Shown here piece by piece: positions 8,447-16,862 of a stretch of 32,672 bases of DNA (positions are counted from its first letter, which is position 1; each line of letters starts with the position of its first letter). Origin of the DNA: an uncultured Oxalobacteraceae bacterium (GTDB taxonomy: Bacteria > Pseudomonadota > Gammaproteobacteria > Burkholderiales > Burkholderiaceae); assembly GCA_946479255.1 (NCBI GenBank), contig CAMLFK010000026.1, positions 1 to 32,672 of the forward strand, in the 5' to 3' direction. The notes under the pieces are model-generated. The model was not told where the DNA came from and did no database searches. It saw nothing but the letters and a program-made list of their open reading frames with translations. The translations under genes and the position numbers were made by a program.

Positions 8447-11400
8447 GCGGCTGGCGGCCAGCGGTGTTCATCGCGCAAGCCATGCAGGATCGCCAGCAGC
8501 TCGGCCGCATTGTCCTTCCAGCTGAGCCACGGCATCTCGGCCGAGGGCGGCGCCTTGCCGGCGCGTTCGAGCGCCAGCCACTCCAGCACCGCGCGCGCCA
8601 GGTCGCCCGCTGCCAGTCCATCGAAATAGTGCGCATGCTCGCGCGCCACTTCGCGGAACACCGGCACATCGCGCGCGATGATCGGCACGCCGTAGCGCGC
8701 CGCTTCGATCAGCGGCAAGCCAAAACCTTCGGCCTCGCTCAGGTACAGCAGGCAGGTGCTGGCCAGGTAGACCTGCTGCAGATACTCATCGTCGATCCCG
8801 CGCAGCCAGAACAGGCGCTTGCCCAGTTCCGGATGGCTTGTCAGGCGCCGCACGATCCCGGGGATGGTGCGCCGCTCGCTGTCGGCCAATGGCTTCCAGC
8901 CTTCGTTGCCGACAATGACCAGGTGAACATCGCTGCCTTCGCGCCACAGCTGCTCGAACGCATCGAGCGCCTGCAGGTGGCCCTTGCGAGGTTCGATCGT
9001 GCCGACCATCAGGAAGCTCGGGCGCGCTGTGATTGCCGCCAGTTCCGGATAGGCGCCGGGGTTTTGCTCGGGCGGGGCCTGGCTGATGTCGGCGCCCAGA
9101 TGCAGCGACTTGATGCGCATGGTGCGCTTCTGCTGGGGGCGGTGCTCGCGCAGCCACACCAGCATCTCTTGCGCCACCGCTTCGGAAATCGGAATCAGGC
9201 GGTCGGCCTGGTCGGCGACGCATTCGAGCCAGGCGGCGTGGGTGATGTCGGCGTGGGCCGGGAAAAATTCCGGGCGCAGCACCGGCAGCAGGTCGTACAG
9301 CACGAAGTTGACGGACACGCCGCGCCGGCGCCAGTGCGCATACACGCCGGCGCTGGCGGCGTGCAGCACGCTGGCCGGCGCAAAGTCGGCGCTGTAGTAG
9401 ATATCGCCGCTGTTCACGTCGGCCACCGGATCGGCGGCCTGGCCGGCGATGCCCAACAGGCCGTAGGTATAGTTCTGGGCGTAGCGGCAGTGCCAGCTGC
9501 CGCCTTCGTCGGTGAGGTACACCGGTTCGATGCGCCAGCCGGGAATGCGCAGCTTGAGCAGTTCCAGCAGCTGGGTGCGCACCACGCGCTCGATCCCGGT
9601 CTTCAAATCGTGGCGGGCGATCTGGGTCACGTCCACCAGCAACTGGCGCGGCGCCAGCCGGTCGGGCTGGCGCGCGATGCTCCAGGCCAGCTGCTGCAGG
9701 CTCTGTTCATCGCTCGGCAGCTCGGGCACGGCGGCCACCGCGCGCAGCAGGGCGCGCCGGCCGAACGGCGCTTCGCGCGCGGCCTGGTCCATCGCCAGCG
9801 TATATTCCTGCGCGCAGTAGCGCGGGCTGTGCACGGTCAGGATGCGTTCGAGCGCACGCGCGCCCAGGTCGCGCCGCAAGCCGGCATCGGCGCGCAGCGC
9901 TTCGAGCGCGGCGGACAGTTCCGAAATGGTGAAGGCATCCGGCACCTTCCATACGACGTCGTCCGGCAGCTCGGCCATGGCGCCGTTGCCGTTGATGATC
10001 ACCGGCAGGCTGTAGCTCATCGAGTCCATCACGGCGCCCGAGGTCTCGCCGCGCGACACGCTGCGCAGCTGCACGCTGACGTCGGCCGCGGCCAGGTACT
10101 GGTGATAAGTCTTGTCGTCGCTCCAGCCGGCGATGCGGATGCGCTTGCCGCTGCCGGCCGCCTTGATCGCCTCGACCAGGCGCAGGCCATAGTCGCCGCC
10201 ATGGTTGGCGCCCACCAGCACCAGCTCGCACTGGGTGTCGCCGTGCAGCTTCGAATCGATCCAGGCCTGGACCAGCTCCATGGTCAGCTTGGTCGGGGCG
10301 ATGAAGCCGTAGCTGCAGAACAGCAGGGTGTCGGGTGCGATGCCGAGCGCTGCGCGCGCTTCGGCGCGGGCCGCGGCGCGGTCGGGGTGCTTGGGCACGG
10401 CGCGCAGCAGCGGCGCCACGTTCCAGTTATGCCCGGCCGCCTCGCCATACCATTCGTGCGCCATGCCGAGCGCGTGGCGCGAATGGGCGATCACGCGGGT
10501 CGCTCCCTCCAGGATCGCCAGGTTGCAGGGGTAGCGGTCCTTGGCGGCTTCGACGCCGTCCGGTGCCTGGCTTTCCAGCAGCGCGGCGTAGCCGTGCGAG
10601 TGGTACAGGGCCTGGCTCCAGATGCCCGGCTTGGCGCCGGTCATCTGTTCGTGCGACAGCAGGCCGCTCATGAAGAAGTCGTGCATCACCAGCACGCCGG
10701 GATGCTGTTCCAGCAGCGGCAGCATGTAGCTGTGGAAGGGGCTGTTGCCGAACTGGTAGAGGATCTGGTCGAACTCGCGCGCATGTTCGGCGAACCAGGC
10801 CGGGGTGCGCTGCGCCAGGCCCTTCAGTTCTTCCGGCAGGATCACGCTGGCCTGGTCGAGCACCAGGTCGATCTCGTACCAGCGCATCAGCTCGGGCAGC
10901 AGCATCACCGCATAGTCGGCGATGCCGGTACGCTCGGGCGGCAGCGGGCACACGTGGGCCAGGCGCGGTTTGCGCGGTCCGCGCTGCGGTTCGGCCGGCG
11001 AGGCGGCGGCATGCTGAACCGGGGTAAAGCGCGCTTCAAGCGCGCGCAGGGCGCGCCGGGCGGTCTGGTCCCACGAAAAACGCGTGGCTTGTTCGGCGCC
11101 CAGCGCGCGCAGGCGTTCGCGCAGCTGGGCGTCGCCCAGCACCTGGGCGATCTTGGCGCTCATGGCGGCCACCGAGCCAGTCTCGAACAGGGCATCCGGG
11201 CTGCCGATCACTTCGGGGATGCTGGTGTTGTCGGCGCCGATCACCAGCGCGCCGCAGGCCATGGCTTCCAGCGCCGGCAGGCCGAAGCCTTCGTGACGTG
11301 AGGGGAACACGAACAGCGCCACGCTGCGGTACAGGGCGATCAGTTCGGCGTCCGACAGGTAGCCGGTCAGGATCAGTTCGTCAGGCCGCAGACCGGCGCG

Positions 11401-12240
11401 GCGCGCGTGCGACGTCAAGCCGGCACGGTCGTTGTCGCCCAGTTTGCTGGCGATCAGAAGCTGGTGCGCCGCGCGCATGTCCGGCGGCAGCTGGGCAAAA
11501 GCGCTGATCAGGCCATCGATGTTCTTTCGCGCGTCAAAGCCGCCCGGTGCGTACATCAAGAGCTCGCGCGTCACGCCCAGGCGCTGATGCAGCGCGGCCA
11601 GTTCGCCGGCGTCGGGTGTGGCTGGATAAAAGCTGCCGTCCACGGCGGTCGAGATGGCGACCACGTGCTCGGGGTCCAGTTGCAAGGTGTCGATGGCTTC
11701 CCGGCGCGAATAATCGGAGATCGACAGCAGCAGGCCGGCGCGCTTGAGCGAGGCGATCTTGCGTTCGTAGTAGGCGCGCTGGCCGGGCCCGGCGAGATAG
11801 GCGTCGGGATTGAGCAGGGGGATCAGGTCGTACAGGATGACCGCGGTCTTGTCCGCGCCGGCGAAGGCGCCCACCGAGGTCACCGAATCGTCGACGAAGC
11901 CTTCGAACAGGCTGGTGACGACCACCGCGTCCGGTTCGAGCTGGGCGATGAAGTGTTCGCGCATCAGTTCACTGGCGCGCGCGCGCGGACCGTTGGCACC
12001 GCCCAGTTCGGCCACCGGAATGGCGGCGTCGAACACGCGGATACGCTCGGGGGGGACCAGGTGCGCAAAGGCGCTGCGCAGTTCTTCGATGGCCGCACCC
12101 AGCGCGGCATTTAACACCAGCCAGATTTCATGGCCTTCGGCGTTGCGCGCCATGCCCAGCGCCAGTGCCAGGGAGTAGCGGCCGACGCCGCGGAAGCGGC
12201 TTTCCGACTGGGCGCCCTGCAGGTCGATCACGATACGCAT
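8443..12240 (-). CDS. Three-domain GT4-type glycosyltransferase for surface polysaccharide
   Basis: A 1265-residue cytoplasmic protein with three consecutive GT-B domains. The first (about 1-385) begins MRIVIDLQGAQSESRFRGVG and has the EX7E motif HEGFGLPALEAM. The second (about 424-800) begins VCPLPPERTGIADYAV and has RGETSGAVMDSMSY, where the second acidic residue of EX7E is replaced. The third (about 863-1265) begins LLVDVTQIARHDLKTGIERV and has AEGFGLPLIEAA. Such multi-domain GT4 enzymes polymerise repeat units of O-antigens exported by ABC transporters (WbdA-like). It is the last gene of the wzm-wzt-methyltransferase operon, and its start overlaps the preceding stop by one base (TGATG). 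Its own TAG stop lies inside the terminal CTAG of the palindromic element. The sugar is not predictable from sequence. Confidence 0.88.
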   Translation of the reverse strand: MRIVIDLQGAQSESRFRGVGRYSLALALGMARNAEGHEIWLVLNAALGAAIEELRSAFAHLVPPERIRVFDAAIPVAELGGANGPRARASELMREHFIAQLEPDAVVVTSLFEGFVDDSVTSVGAFAGADKTAVILYDLIPLLNPDAYLAGPGQRAYYERKIASLKRAGLLLSISDYSRREAIDTLQLDPEHVVAISTAVDGSFYPATPDAGELAALHQRLGVTRELLMYAPGGFDARKNIDGLISAFAQLPPDMRAAHQLLIASKLGDNDRAGLTSHARRAGLRPDELILTGYLSDAELIALYRSVALFVFPSRHEGFGLPALEAMACGALVIGADNTSIPEVIGSPDALFETGSVAAMSAKIAQVLGDAQLRERLRALGAEQATRFSWDQTARRALRALEARFTPVQHAAASPAEPQRGPRKPRLAHVCPLPPERTGIADYAVMLLPELMRWYEIDLVLDQASVILPEELKGLAQRTPAWFAEHAREFDQILYQFGNSPFHSYMLPLLEQHPGVLVMHDFFMSGLLSHEQMTGAKPGIWSQALYHSHGYAALLESQAPDGVEAAKDRYPCNLAILEGATRVIAHSRHALGMAHEWYGEAAGHNWNVAPLLRAVPKHPDRAAARAEARAALGIAPDTLLFCSYGFIAPTKLTMELVQAWIDSKLHGDTQCELVLVGANHGGDYGLRLVEAIKAAGSGKRIRIAGWSDDKTYHQYLAAADVSVQLRSVSRGETSGAVMDSMSYSLPVIINGNGAMAELPDDVVWKVPDAFTISELSAALEALRADAGLRRDLGARALERILTVHSPRYCAQEYTLAMDQAAREAPFGRRALLRAVAAVPELPSDEQSLQQLAWSIARQPDRLAPRQLLVDVTQIARHDLKTGIERVVRTQLLELLKLRIPGWRIEPVYLTDEGGSWHCRYAQNYTYGLLGIAGQAADPVADVNSGDIYYSADFAPASVLHAASAGVYAHWRRRGVSVNFVLYDLLPVLRPEFFPAHADITHAAWLECVADQADRLIPISEAVAQEMLVWLREHRPQQKRTMRIKSLHLGADISQAPPEQNPGAYPELAAITARPSFLMVGTIEPRKGHLQALDAFEQLWREGSDVHLVIVGNEGWKPLADSERRTIPGIVRRLTSHPELGKRLFWLRGIDDEYLQQVYLASTCLLYLSEAEGFGLPLIEAARYGVPIIARDVPVFREVAREHAHYFDGLAAGDLARAVLEWLALERAGKAPPSAEMPWLSWKDNAAELLAILHGLRDEHRWPPAA

Positions 12241-13586
12241 CAGTTCTTGTTCCTTGCGTCGAGCTCTTGTTTTAATTGTTCAAAGATGCGCATGGCACGC
12301 GGCGACAGCGCGCCGTACTGCTGCGGCGCCACCTCGGCCGCTGCCTGCACCGTGTCGCGCGTGAGCACGCCGTACAGGCGTGCCTGCAGGCCGGGAAAGC
12401 GGCGCAGCACGGCGCGCAGGGCGTTCTTGACCTTCGGGCGGCGCAGGGCGGCGCGCATGGCAGTGAGCAGCAGCGGCTTGGCGCGGTGCTTGAAGGCGGA
12501 CAGCACGCGCCGCTCGCGCACCATGGCGCGGGTGCGGATCATCTGCCCGCTCACCCAGCGCAGCGGCTCCGTCACCTTCCACGAAGTGCTCGACATCAGG
12601 TCGATGATGCGCTGGCGGTACTCGGCGTTCAGGCGGCTTTGTTCGGCCAGCAGTTGCTCGTGGCGGGCGATGGTGTTTTCGTGCTCGGCGCTGCGCTGGG
12701 CCAGTTGTCCCAGCGCGGCGCTCAGTTGCGCGCCCATGTCGGCCACGGCCACGTCGACCGCGTGGCGCAGTTCGGCGTTCTGGTGGGCTACCAGTTGCTG
12801 GGCGTAAGCCAGGTCGGCCTGGCGGTCCAGCGAGCGCACCCGCTCGGCTTCGTCGTCGTAGCGTTCGGCCAGGGTGCCCAATGTGATGCCGTAGCTGGCT
12901 TCGAACGGCGCGTCCAGCAATGCCATGACAGGCGCCGGCGCGGCCTTCTGGGCCACCACGGCGTAGTCGGCGCTGGTGCCTTCGAGGACGTCGATCAGGC
13001 GCGGGCGCGCGCCGCTGCGGGCGCGTTCGTTTTCTTGCAGGCGCACCACCTTGTGACGCGCGAAGCCCGCATAGCCGGCCACGAAGTCGAGCAGCGTGGG
13101 CGGAATCGGCTGCTTGTGCGAGGGGTCCAGGTAAAAGCTGGACGCGCCCACCGAGAGGTTTTCCGGGTTGGGCGTTTCCATGATCAGCAGCCCGCCGGGG
13201 CGCAGCACGCGCAAGGCCTGGCCTATCAGGTCCTGCACCAGTTCGAAAGGCAGGTGCTCGACCAGGTGGAAGGCCGAGACCAGCGCCAGGCTGTCGTCGG
13301 GCAGTTCGCGCAGCGCGCTCAAGGCGTCGCCGGTCTGCACCGCCAGGCCGCGCTCGCGGCAGGCGGCCAGCATGCCGTCGTCGAGGTCCACGCCGCTCGC
13401 GTCGAAGCCGGCGGACGCCAGCAGTTCGAGGAACTCGCCGCGCCCGCAGCCCAGGTCGAGCGCGCGCGCGGGAGTGCTGGCCGACAGCGGCGCCAGGAAG
13501 GGCTGGTAGACGCGCAGGCGCGCCGCGATTTCTTCGCGGCTGCCGCGGTAGCGGTCTTCGAATGCCTTGTAAAAATTGTCGTTCAT
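12240..13586 (-). CDS. SAM-dependent methyltransferase with coiled-coil tail, candidate O-antigen chain-capping enzyme
   Basis: A 448-residue protein. The ATG at 13586 is chosen because GGAGA precedes it and it overlaps the wzt stop as ATGA; an in-frame start 96 bases further upstream would lie inside wzt. The class I methyltransferase domain (about 40-200) shows motif I ALDLGCGRGEFLELL, then GVDLDD, then HLVEHLPFELV and LRPGGLLIMETPNPEN. A heptad-rich region at about 260-345 reads as coiled coil and leads into STSWKVTEPLRWV, a motif often seen after coiled coils in O-antigen enzymes. In E. coli O9a the methyltransferase/kinase WbdD uses a coiled coil to set chain length and caps the chain for Wzt recognition. 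This gene sits directly after wzt, as expected for that role. No kinase domain is visible, so capping would be methyl only. Confidence 0.85.
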   Translation of the reverse strand: MNDNFYKAFEDRYRGSREEIAARLRVYQPFLAPLSASTPARALDLGCGRGEFLELLASAGFDASGVDLDDGMLAACRERGLAVQTGDALSALRELPDDSLALVSAFHLVEHLPFELVQDLIGQALRVLRPGGLLIMETPNPENLSVGASSFYLDPSHKQPIPPTLLDFVAGYAGFARHKVVRLQENERARSGARPRLIDVLEGTSADYAVVAQKAAPAPVMALLDAPFEASYGITLGTLAERYDDEAERVRSLDRQADLAYAQQLVAHQNAELRHAVDVAVADMGAQLSAALGQLAQRSAEHENTIARHEQLLAEQSRLNAEYRQRIIDLMSSTSWKVTEPLRWVSGQMIRTRAMVRERRVLSAFKHRAKPLLLTAMRAALRRPKVKNALRAVLRRFPGLQARLYGVLTRDTVQAAAEVAPQQYGALSPRAMRIFEQLKQELDARNKN

Positions 13587-14803
13587 CGGCGAATCTCCAC
13601 ATTCGGTTCCATCCAGCTGGAACCGACGAATTCCTTGCGGGTCAGGTTCATCACAGTAAACATGAAGGCCAGGTCGCGCCATTCGTAGTTGTCGGCCAGG
13701 TGGGTCTCGCTGCTGGTCAGCGCCGTGGTGACCGAATAGCTGCCCGGTCCCAGGTTGAGCGGAAAGCTGAAGCGGAACTCGGCTTCGGCTCCCGCCGCCA
13801 GGTCGCTCAAGGCGCCGCCCATGTGGTGGGTATTGGTGCCGAACATCTGCTGGCCCAGACGGTCCTTGATCATATAGCCCAGTACCAGCCGCGCCACCGG
13901 GCGCTTGACCCGCACCTTGACCGCCAAGGTGACGGCGGTGCCGACGTTGACCGTGTCGAGCGGCTCGCCATTGGGCCCTTCGAGCACGATGCCGGTCACG
14001 GTCGCTTCGCCGGTGCCGGAACTGGTGGCCACCCGGCCGGCCTCGGTCACCACCTGCTCGACCCGGGTGCAGTCGCGTTCGGCCAGCAGGGCGTTGTAAT
14101 AGTCCATGACTTGTTCCGGCGTGCCTTCCTGGGCCAGGCGGCCGCTGTCGAGCAGGATGGCGCGGTCGCAGATGGACTGGATGGCGGCGCGGTCGTGGCT
14201 GACGATCAGCAGCGTCGTGCCCTCCTTGCGGAACTGGCGGATGCGCTCGAAGCTCTTGTGCTGGAAAAAGGCGTCGCCCACCGACAGCGCTTCGTCGACG
14301 ATCAGCACGTCCGGCCGGCGCACGGTGGCCACGCTGAAGGCCAGGCGCATCTGCATGCCGGACGAGTAGACCCGCACCGGCTGGTCGATATAGTCGCCGA
14401 TGTCGGCAAAGGCTTCGATCTCGGGCATCAGCGCGCTGATGTCTTCCACCGTCATGCCCAGCAGCTGGCCGGCCATGTAGGCGTTCTGGCGTCCGGAAAA
14501 ATCGGGGTGAAAGCCCATGCCCAGTTCCAGCAGCGCGGCCACGCTGCCGCTGATGGCCACGTGGCCGGTGGTCGGCTGGGTGGTCCCGGTGATCAGCTTG
14601 AGCAGGGTGCTCTTACCGGCCCCGTTGATGCCGATGATGCCGACCGCGTCGCCGGGCGCGAGCTGGAAGCTGATGTCGCGGATCACCCATTTGAGCTTGT
14701 GGCGCGGGCCGCGGAAGGGCAGCACCCATTCGGCCAGGCGCGACCAGCGGGTCGGGTACTGTTTGTAGGCTTTGCCAAGCTGGCTGACGACGATGCTGCC
14801 CAT
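13583..14803 (-). CDS. wzt: O-antigen ABC transporter ATPase Wzt with C-terminal carbohydrate-binding domain
   Basis: A 406-residue protein. The ATPase part (about 1-245) has Walker A GINGAGKST, the signature YSSGMQMRLAFSVA, Walker B VLIVDEALSVGD and the switch histidine in LLIVSHD. The extra C-terminal part (about 255-406) is beta-rich and contains GYMIKDRLGQQMFGTNT, typical of the Wzt C-terminal domain that binds the modified non-reducing end of the polymer. A Wzt of about 400 residues with this domain marks the chain-capping type of export pathway. The start overlaps the wzm stop by one base and the stop overlaps the methyltransferase start by four, so translation is probably coupled. Confidence 0.93.
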   Translation of the reverse strand: MGSIVVSQLGKAYKQYPTRWSRLAEWVLPFRGPRHKLKWVIRDISFQLAPGDAVGIIGINGAGKSTLLKLITGTTQPTTGHVAISGSVAALLELGMGFHPDFSGRQNAYMAGQLLGMTVEDISALMPEIEAFADIGDYIDQPVRVYSSGMQMRLAFSVATVRRPDVLIVDEALSVGDAFFQHKSFERIRQFRKEGTTLLIVSHDRAAIQSICDRAILLDSGRLAQEGTPEQVMDYYNALLAERDCTRVEQVVTEAGRVATSSGTGEATVTGIVLEGPNGEPLDTVNVGTAVTLAVKVRVKRPVARLVLGYMIKDRLGQQMFGTNTHHMGGALSDLAAGAEAEFRFSFPLNLGPGSYSVTTALTSSETHLADNYEWRDLAFMFTVMNLTRKEFVGSSWMEPNVEIRR

Positions 14804-15603
14804 CAGAGTTCATCCACCATTTCGCCGGCGCGCTTCCTGAACATGCGCATGCCCAGCACGCAGGCCAGAAGGCCCAACACGGTCACCGGCAGCAGGCTGG
14901 CCCAATGCGGCGCCTGGCCATGCAGCACGATGCCCTGGTAGGCGGCCACCAGCGCCGCCATCGGGTTAAAGCGCAGCGCGTCCTGCAACGGCGCGGGCAG
15001 GGCGGTCGGCACGTACACGATCGGGGTGAACCAAAACCAGAACTGCAGCAGGATGGCGAAAAACTGGCCGACGTCGCGGAAGAACACATTGAGTACGCCC
15101 AGCACCATGCCCAGGCCGATGGCGAACAGGATCTGCACCAGCAGAACCGGCACCAGGGCGGCGAATGCCCAGCCGGGGAAATTGCCGGTCGCGACCAGGA
15201 ACACCGTGAACAGGCCGAACACGATGGCGAAATTGACCAGGGCGTTGAGCACCACGATGATGGGCAGGCAGATGCGCGGGAAGCTGAGTTTCTTGATCAG
15301 GTTGGCATGTTCCAGGAACACGGTCTGGCCGCGGCTGGTGATCTCGGCGAACAGGCCCCAGGTCAGGATGCCGGCGCACAAGTAGATGCTGTAGGCAAAG
15401 CCGGTCGGATTGCCGGGCAGGCGGCTGCCCATGACGTTCGAGAAAATAATCGTGTACACCACGATCATCGCCAGTGGATTGAGGATGGTCCAGGCAGCGC
15501 CCAGCAATGAGTTTCGGTACTTGGACTGGAATTCGCGTTTAACGCTGCCGACGATGAAACCGCGGTATGCCCACACGCCCGCAAGCATGGCGGGCGCCCT
15601 CAT
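14803..15603 (-). CDS. wzm: O-antigen ABC transporter permease Wzm
   Basis: A 266-residue ABC-2-type permease with about six membrane segments. FIVGSVKREFQSKYRNSLLG near the N-terminus and YLCAGILTWGLFAEI, LVNFAIVFGLFTVFLV and FWFWFTPIVYVP further on are typical of Wzm/TagG/KpsM proteins. The frame is open upstream to 15717, but I chose the ATG at 15603 because an extended -10 promoter at 15673-15681 lies inside that extension and the extra residues have no family counterpart. The ATG at 15588 is an alternative. It is the first gene of the wzm-wzt-methyltransferase-glycosyltransferase operon and exports the lipid-linked polymer across the inner membrane. Confidence 0.92.
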   Translation of the reverse strand: MRAPAMLAGVWAYRGFIVGSVKREFQSKYRNSLLGAAWTILNPLAMIVVYTIIFSNVMGSRLPGNPTGFAYSIYLCAGILTWGLFAEITSRGQTVFLEHANLIKKLSFPRICLPIIVVLNALVNFAIVFGLFTVFLVATGNFPGWAFAALVPVLLVQILFAIGLGMVLGVLNVFFRDVGQFFAILLQFWFWFTPIVYVPTALPAPLQDALRFNPMAALVAAYQGIVLHGQAPHWASLLPVTVLGLLACVLGMRMFRKRAGEMVDEL

Positions 15604-15672
15604 GCGAGGGCCTGCTGAACGGTCGAAATCATGGACGAGAAAGCGCGCTCCGCCAGTCAAAAAAGGGAGCAG

Positions 15673-15681
15673 ATTATAGCA
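15673..15681 (-). promoter_or_regulatory. Extended -10 promoter of the wzm operon
   Basis: On the minus strand the sequence reads TGCTATAAT, a perfect -10 with the TGn extension. The -35 region is poor, which extended -10 promoters tolerate. Transcription would start near 15666, giving a leader of about 60 bases before the wzm ATG at 15603. No TGTGA-N6-TCACA site is present here. Confidence 0.6.
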
Positions 15682-15742
15682 TGCGGACGGTAGGCGATTT
15701 GATAACGAAGTTGTCACCAGATGTCAGCAAGGGCACCACATT

Positions 15743-16513
15743 TTACGACTGGGCGAGGCGTTTGAGCGCTTCCGGATCGAGGATGATCAGGCGGTTGGCG
15801 CCCTTTTCGATGATGCCTTGCTGGACCAGGGTGAGCAGGGTGCGGGTGACGGTTTCGCGGCTGGTGTTGATCATGTTGGCGATGTCCTGGTGGGTCGGCA
15901 TGTTTTCGATCACGGCGATATCGCCCGGCGCGTTTTTCTTAATCAGATCAATAAAGGAATAAATGCGCTTGGAGGTATTGTGGATGCTGAGCAGGGCGCG
16001 GAATTGCGAATCGCGCTGGACTTTTTCGGCCAGGAACTTAAGCACCTGCATGGCCACTGTGGGCGAATGCGAAAACAGGTGCAGCGCGGTGGCGCGCGGC
16101 AGCAGCGCCACCAGCACCGGGGTCAGGGCGACCACCGAGGCCGAGCGGATCGAGCCGTTGATGACGGCGATTTCGCCGAAGAAGTCGCCCGGCGCGAGCA
16201 TGCGCAGACCGATCGCGCGGCCGTCCTCGGTAATGTCGATCACTTGCAGTTGGCCCGACAGCAGGAACAGCAGACTGTCGCCCACGCCGCCTTTTTGCAG
16301 CACCACGTCGCGCTTGTCGTATTCGCGCACGCGCAGTTCGGCGCCGACGCGCGCCATGTCTTCTTCGCTCAAGTCGGCCAGCAGCGGAATCTTGCGCAGA
16401 TGAACCTGGATATTGACCTGCGCCTTGAGGTCCGCCTCGTCCGTGGACGCCATGACGCGGGCCGCCTCGGCGTCGGCAGGCTCGACAATTCGTTTCTTCG
16501 GGGTATCCGTCAT
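15743..16513 (-). CDS. CRP/FNR-family transcription regulator with cyclic-nucleotide-binding domain
   Basis: A 256-residue regulator. The cyclic-nucleotide-binding domain (about 35-150) has the phosphate cassette FFGEIAVINGSIRSA, with G113, E114, R123 and S124 matching the cAMP-contacting GE...RS of E. coli CRP. The helix-turn-helix (about 190-240) has NMINTSRETVTRTLLTL. The residues RETVTR (219-224) correspond to CRP RETVGR, whose Arg, Glu and Arg read TGTGA. No FNR-type cysteines for an iron-sulfur cluster are seen. It ends the operon that begins with a CHASE2 adenylate cyclase, 33 bases after the VanZ-like gene, with GGAAA before its ATG. Perfect TGTGA-N6-TCACA sites lie nearby upstream of three genes. 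A separate global CRP may exist elsewhere in the genome. Confidence 0.93.
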   Translation of the reverse strand: MTDTPKKRIVEPADAEAARVMASTDEADLKAQVNIQVHLRKIPLLADLSEEDMARVGAELRVREYDKRDVVLQKGGVGDSLLFLLSGQLQVIDITEDGRAIGLRMLAPGDFFGEIAVINGSIRSASVVALTPVLVALLPRATALHLFSHSPTVAMQVLKFLAEKVQRDSQFRALLSIHNTSKRIYSFIDLIKKNAPGDIAVIENMPTHQDIANMINTSRETVTRTLLTLVQQGIIEKGANRLIILDPEALKRLAQS

Positions 16514-16546
16514 TGAGTCTGTTTCCGTGCGAAAGTAGGGTGCGCT

Positions 16547-16861
16547 TTACGCGGCCAGGCAGGCGCCCGCGCACAGCACGCCGGCGGCATTGGCCGCCAT
16601 GTCGCGCCAACAGAATTTGCGCCCCGGTACCAGGTTTTGCAACAGTTCGATGATCCAGCTCGCCAGCAGTACCGCCGCCAGCGCCAGGGCGATGCGCGCC
16701 GGTGTGTGCATCATGCGCCCCGCCAGCAAGGCCATGCCGCCGAACGCGACGAAGTGCAGCAGTTTATCGTTGGGCAAGGGCGGCAGGCGGCTCAGGGGAA
16801 GCAGGCAGCCCAGCGGTATGCCGACCAGGCCGATCACGAACAGTACCAGTTCCCAGCGCAT
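16547..16861 (-). CDS. VanZ-like small membrane protein
   Basis: A 104-residue protein with about three to four membrane helices. PNDKLLHFVAFGGMALLA is the characteristic VanZ-family segment (the K-hh-HF motif), and LQNLVPGRKFCWRDMAANAAG is the conserved second half. I chose the ATG at 16861, one base after the stop of the preceding gene; an in-frame GTG at 16873 would overlap that gene. Its function in this family is unknown outside teicoplanin resistance. The position between an outer-membrane protein gene and a CRP-family gene in one operon suggests an envelope-related role, which is only inferred. Confidence 0.8.
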   Translation of the reverse strand: MRWELVLFVIGLVGIPLGCLLPLSRLPPLPNDKLLHFVAFGGMALLAGRMMHTPARIALALAAVLLASWIIELLQNLVPGRKFCWRDMAANAAGVLCAGACLAA

Positions 16862-16862
16862 G

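Noticed and set aside
8337..8525. Small protein gene starting inside the palindromic element
   Set aside because: It begins within the element, reads through its end into the antisense of the glycosyltransferase, and has no ribosome-binding site.
8464..11301. A 945-codon plus-strand frame opposite the glycosyltransferase gene
   Set aside because: It is a GC-driven shadow: Gln/Arg/His/Ala-rich with no motif, while the minus strand encodes clear GT4 domains.
12276..14941. Long plus-strand frames opposite the methyltransferase and wzt genes
   Set aside because: They lack any conserved motif, and the minus strand holds intact SAM-binding and ATPase motifs with coupled starts.
15604..15717. A longer wzm beginning at 15717
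   Set aside because: The extension contains the extended -10 promoter TGCTATAAT and has no resemblance to Wzm N-termini, so the start at 15603 is preferred.
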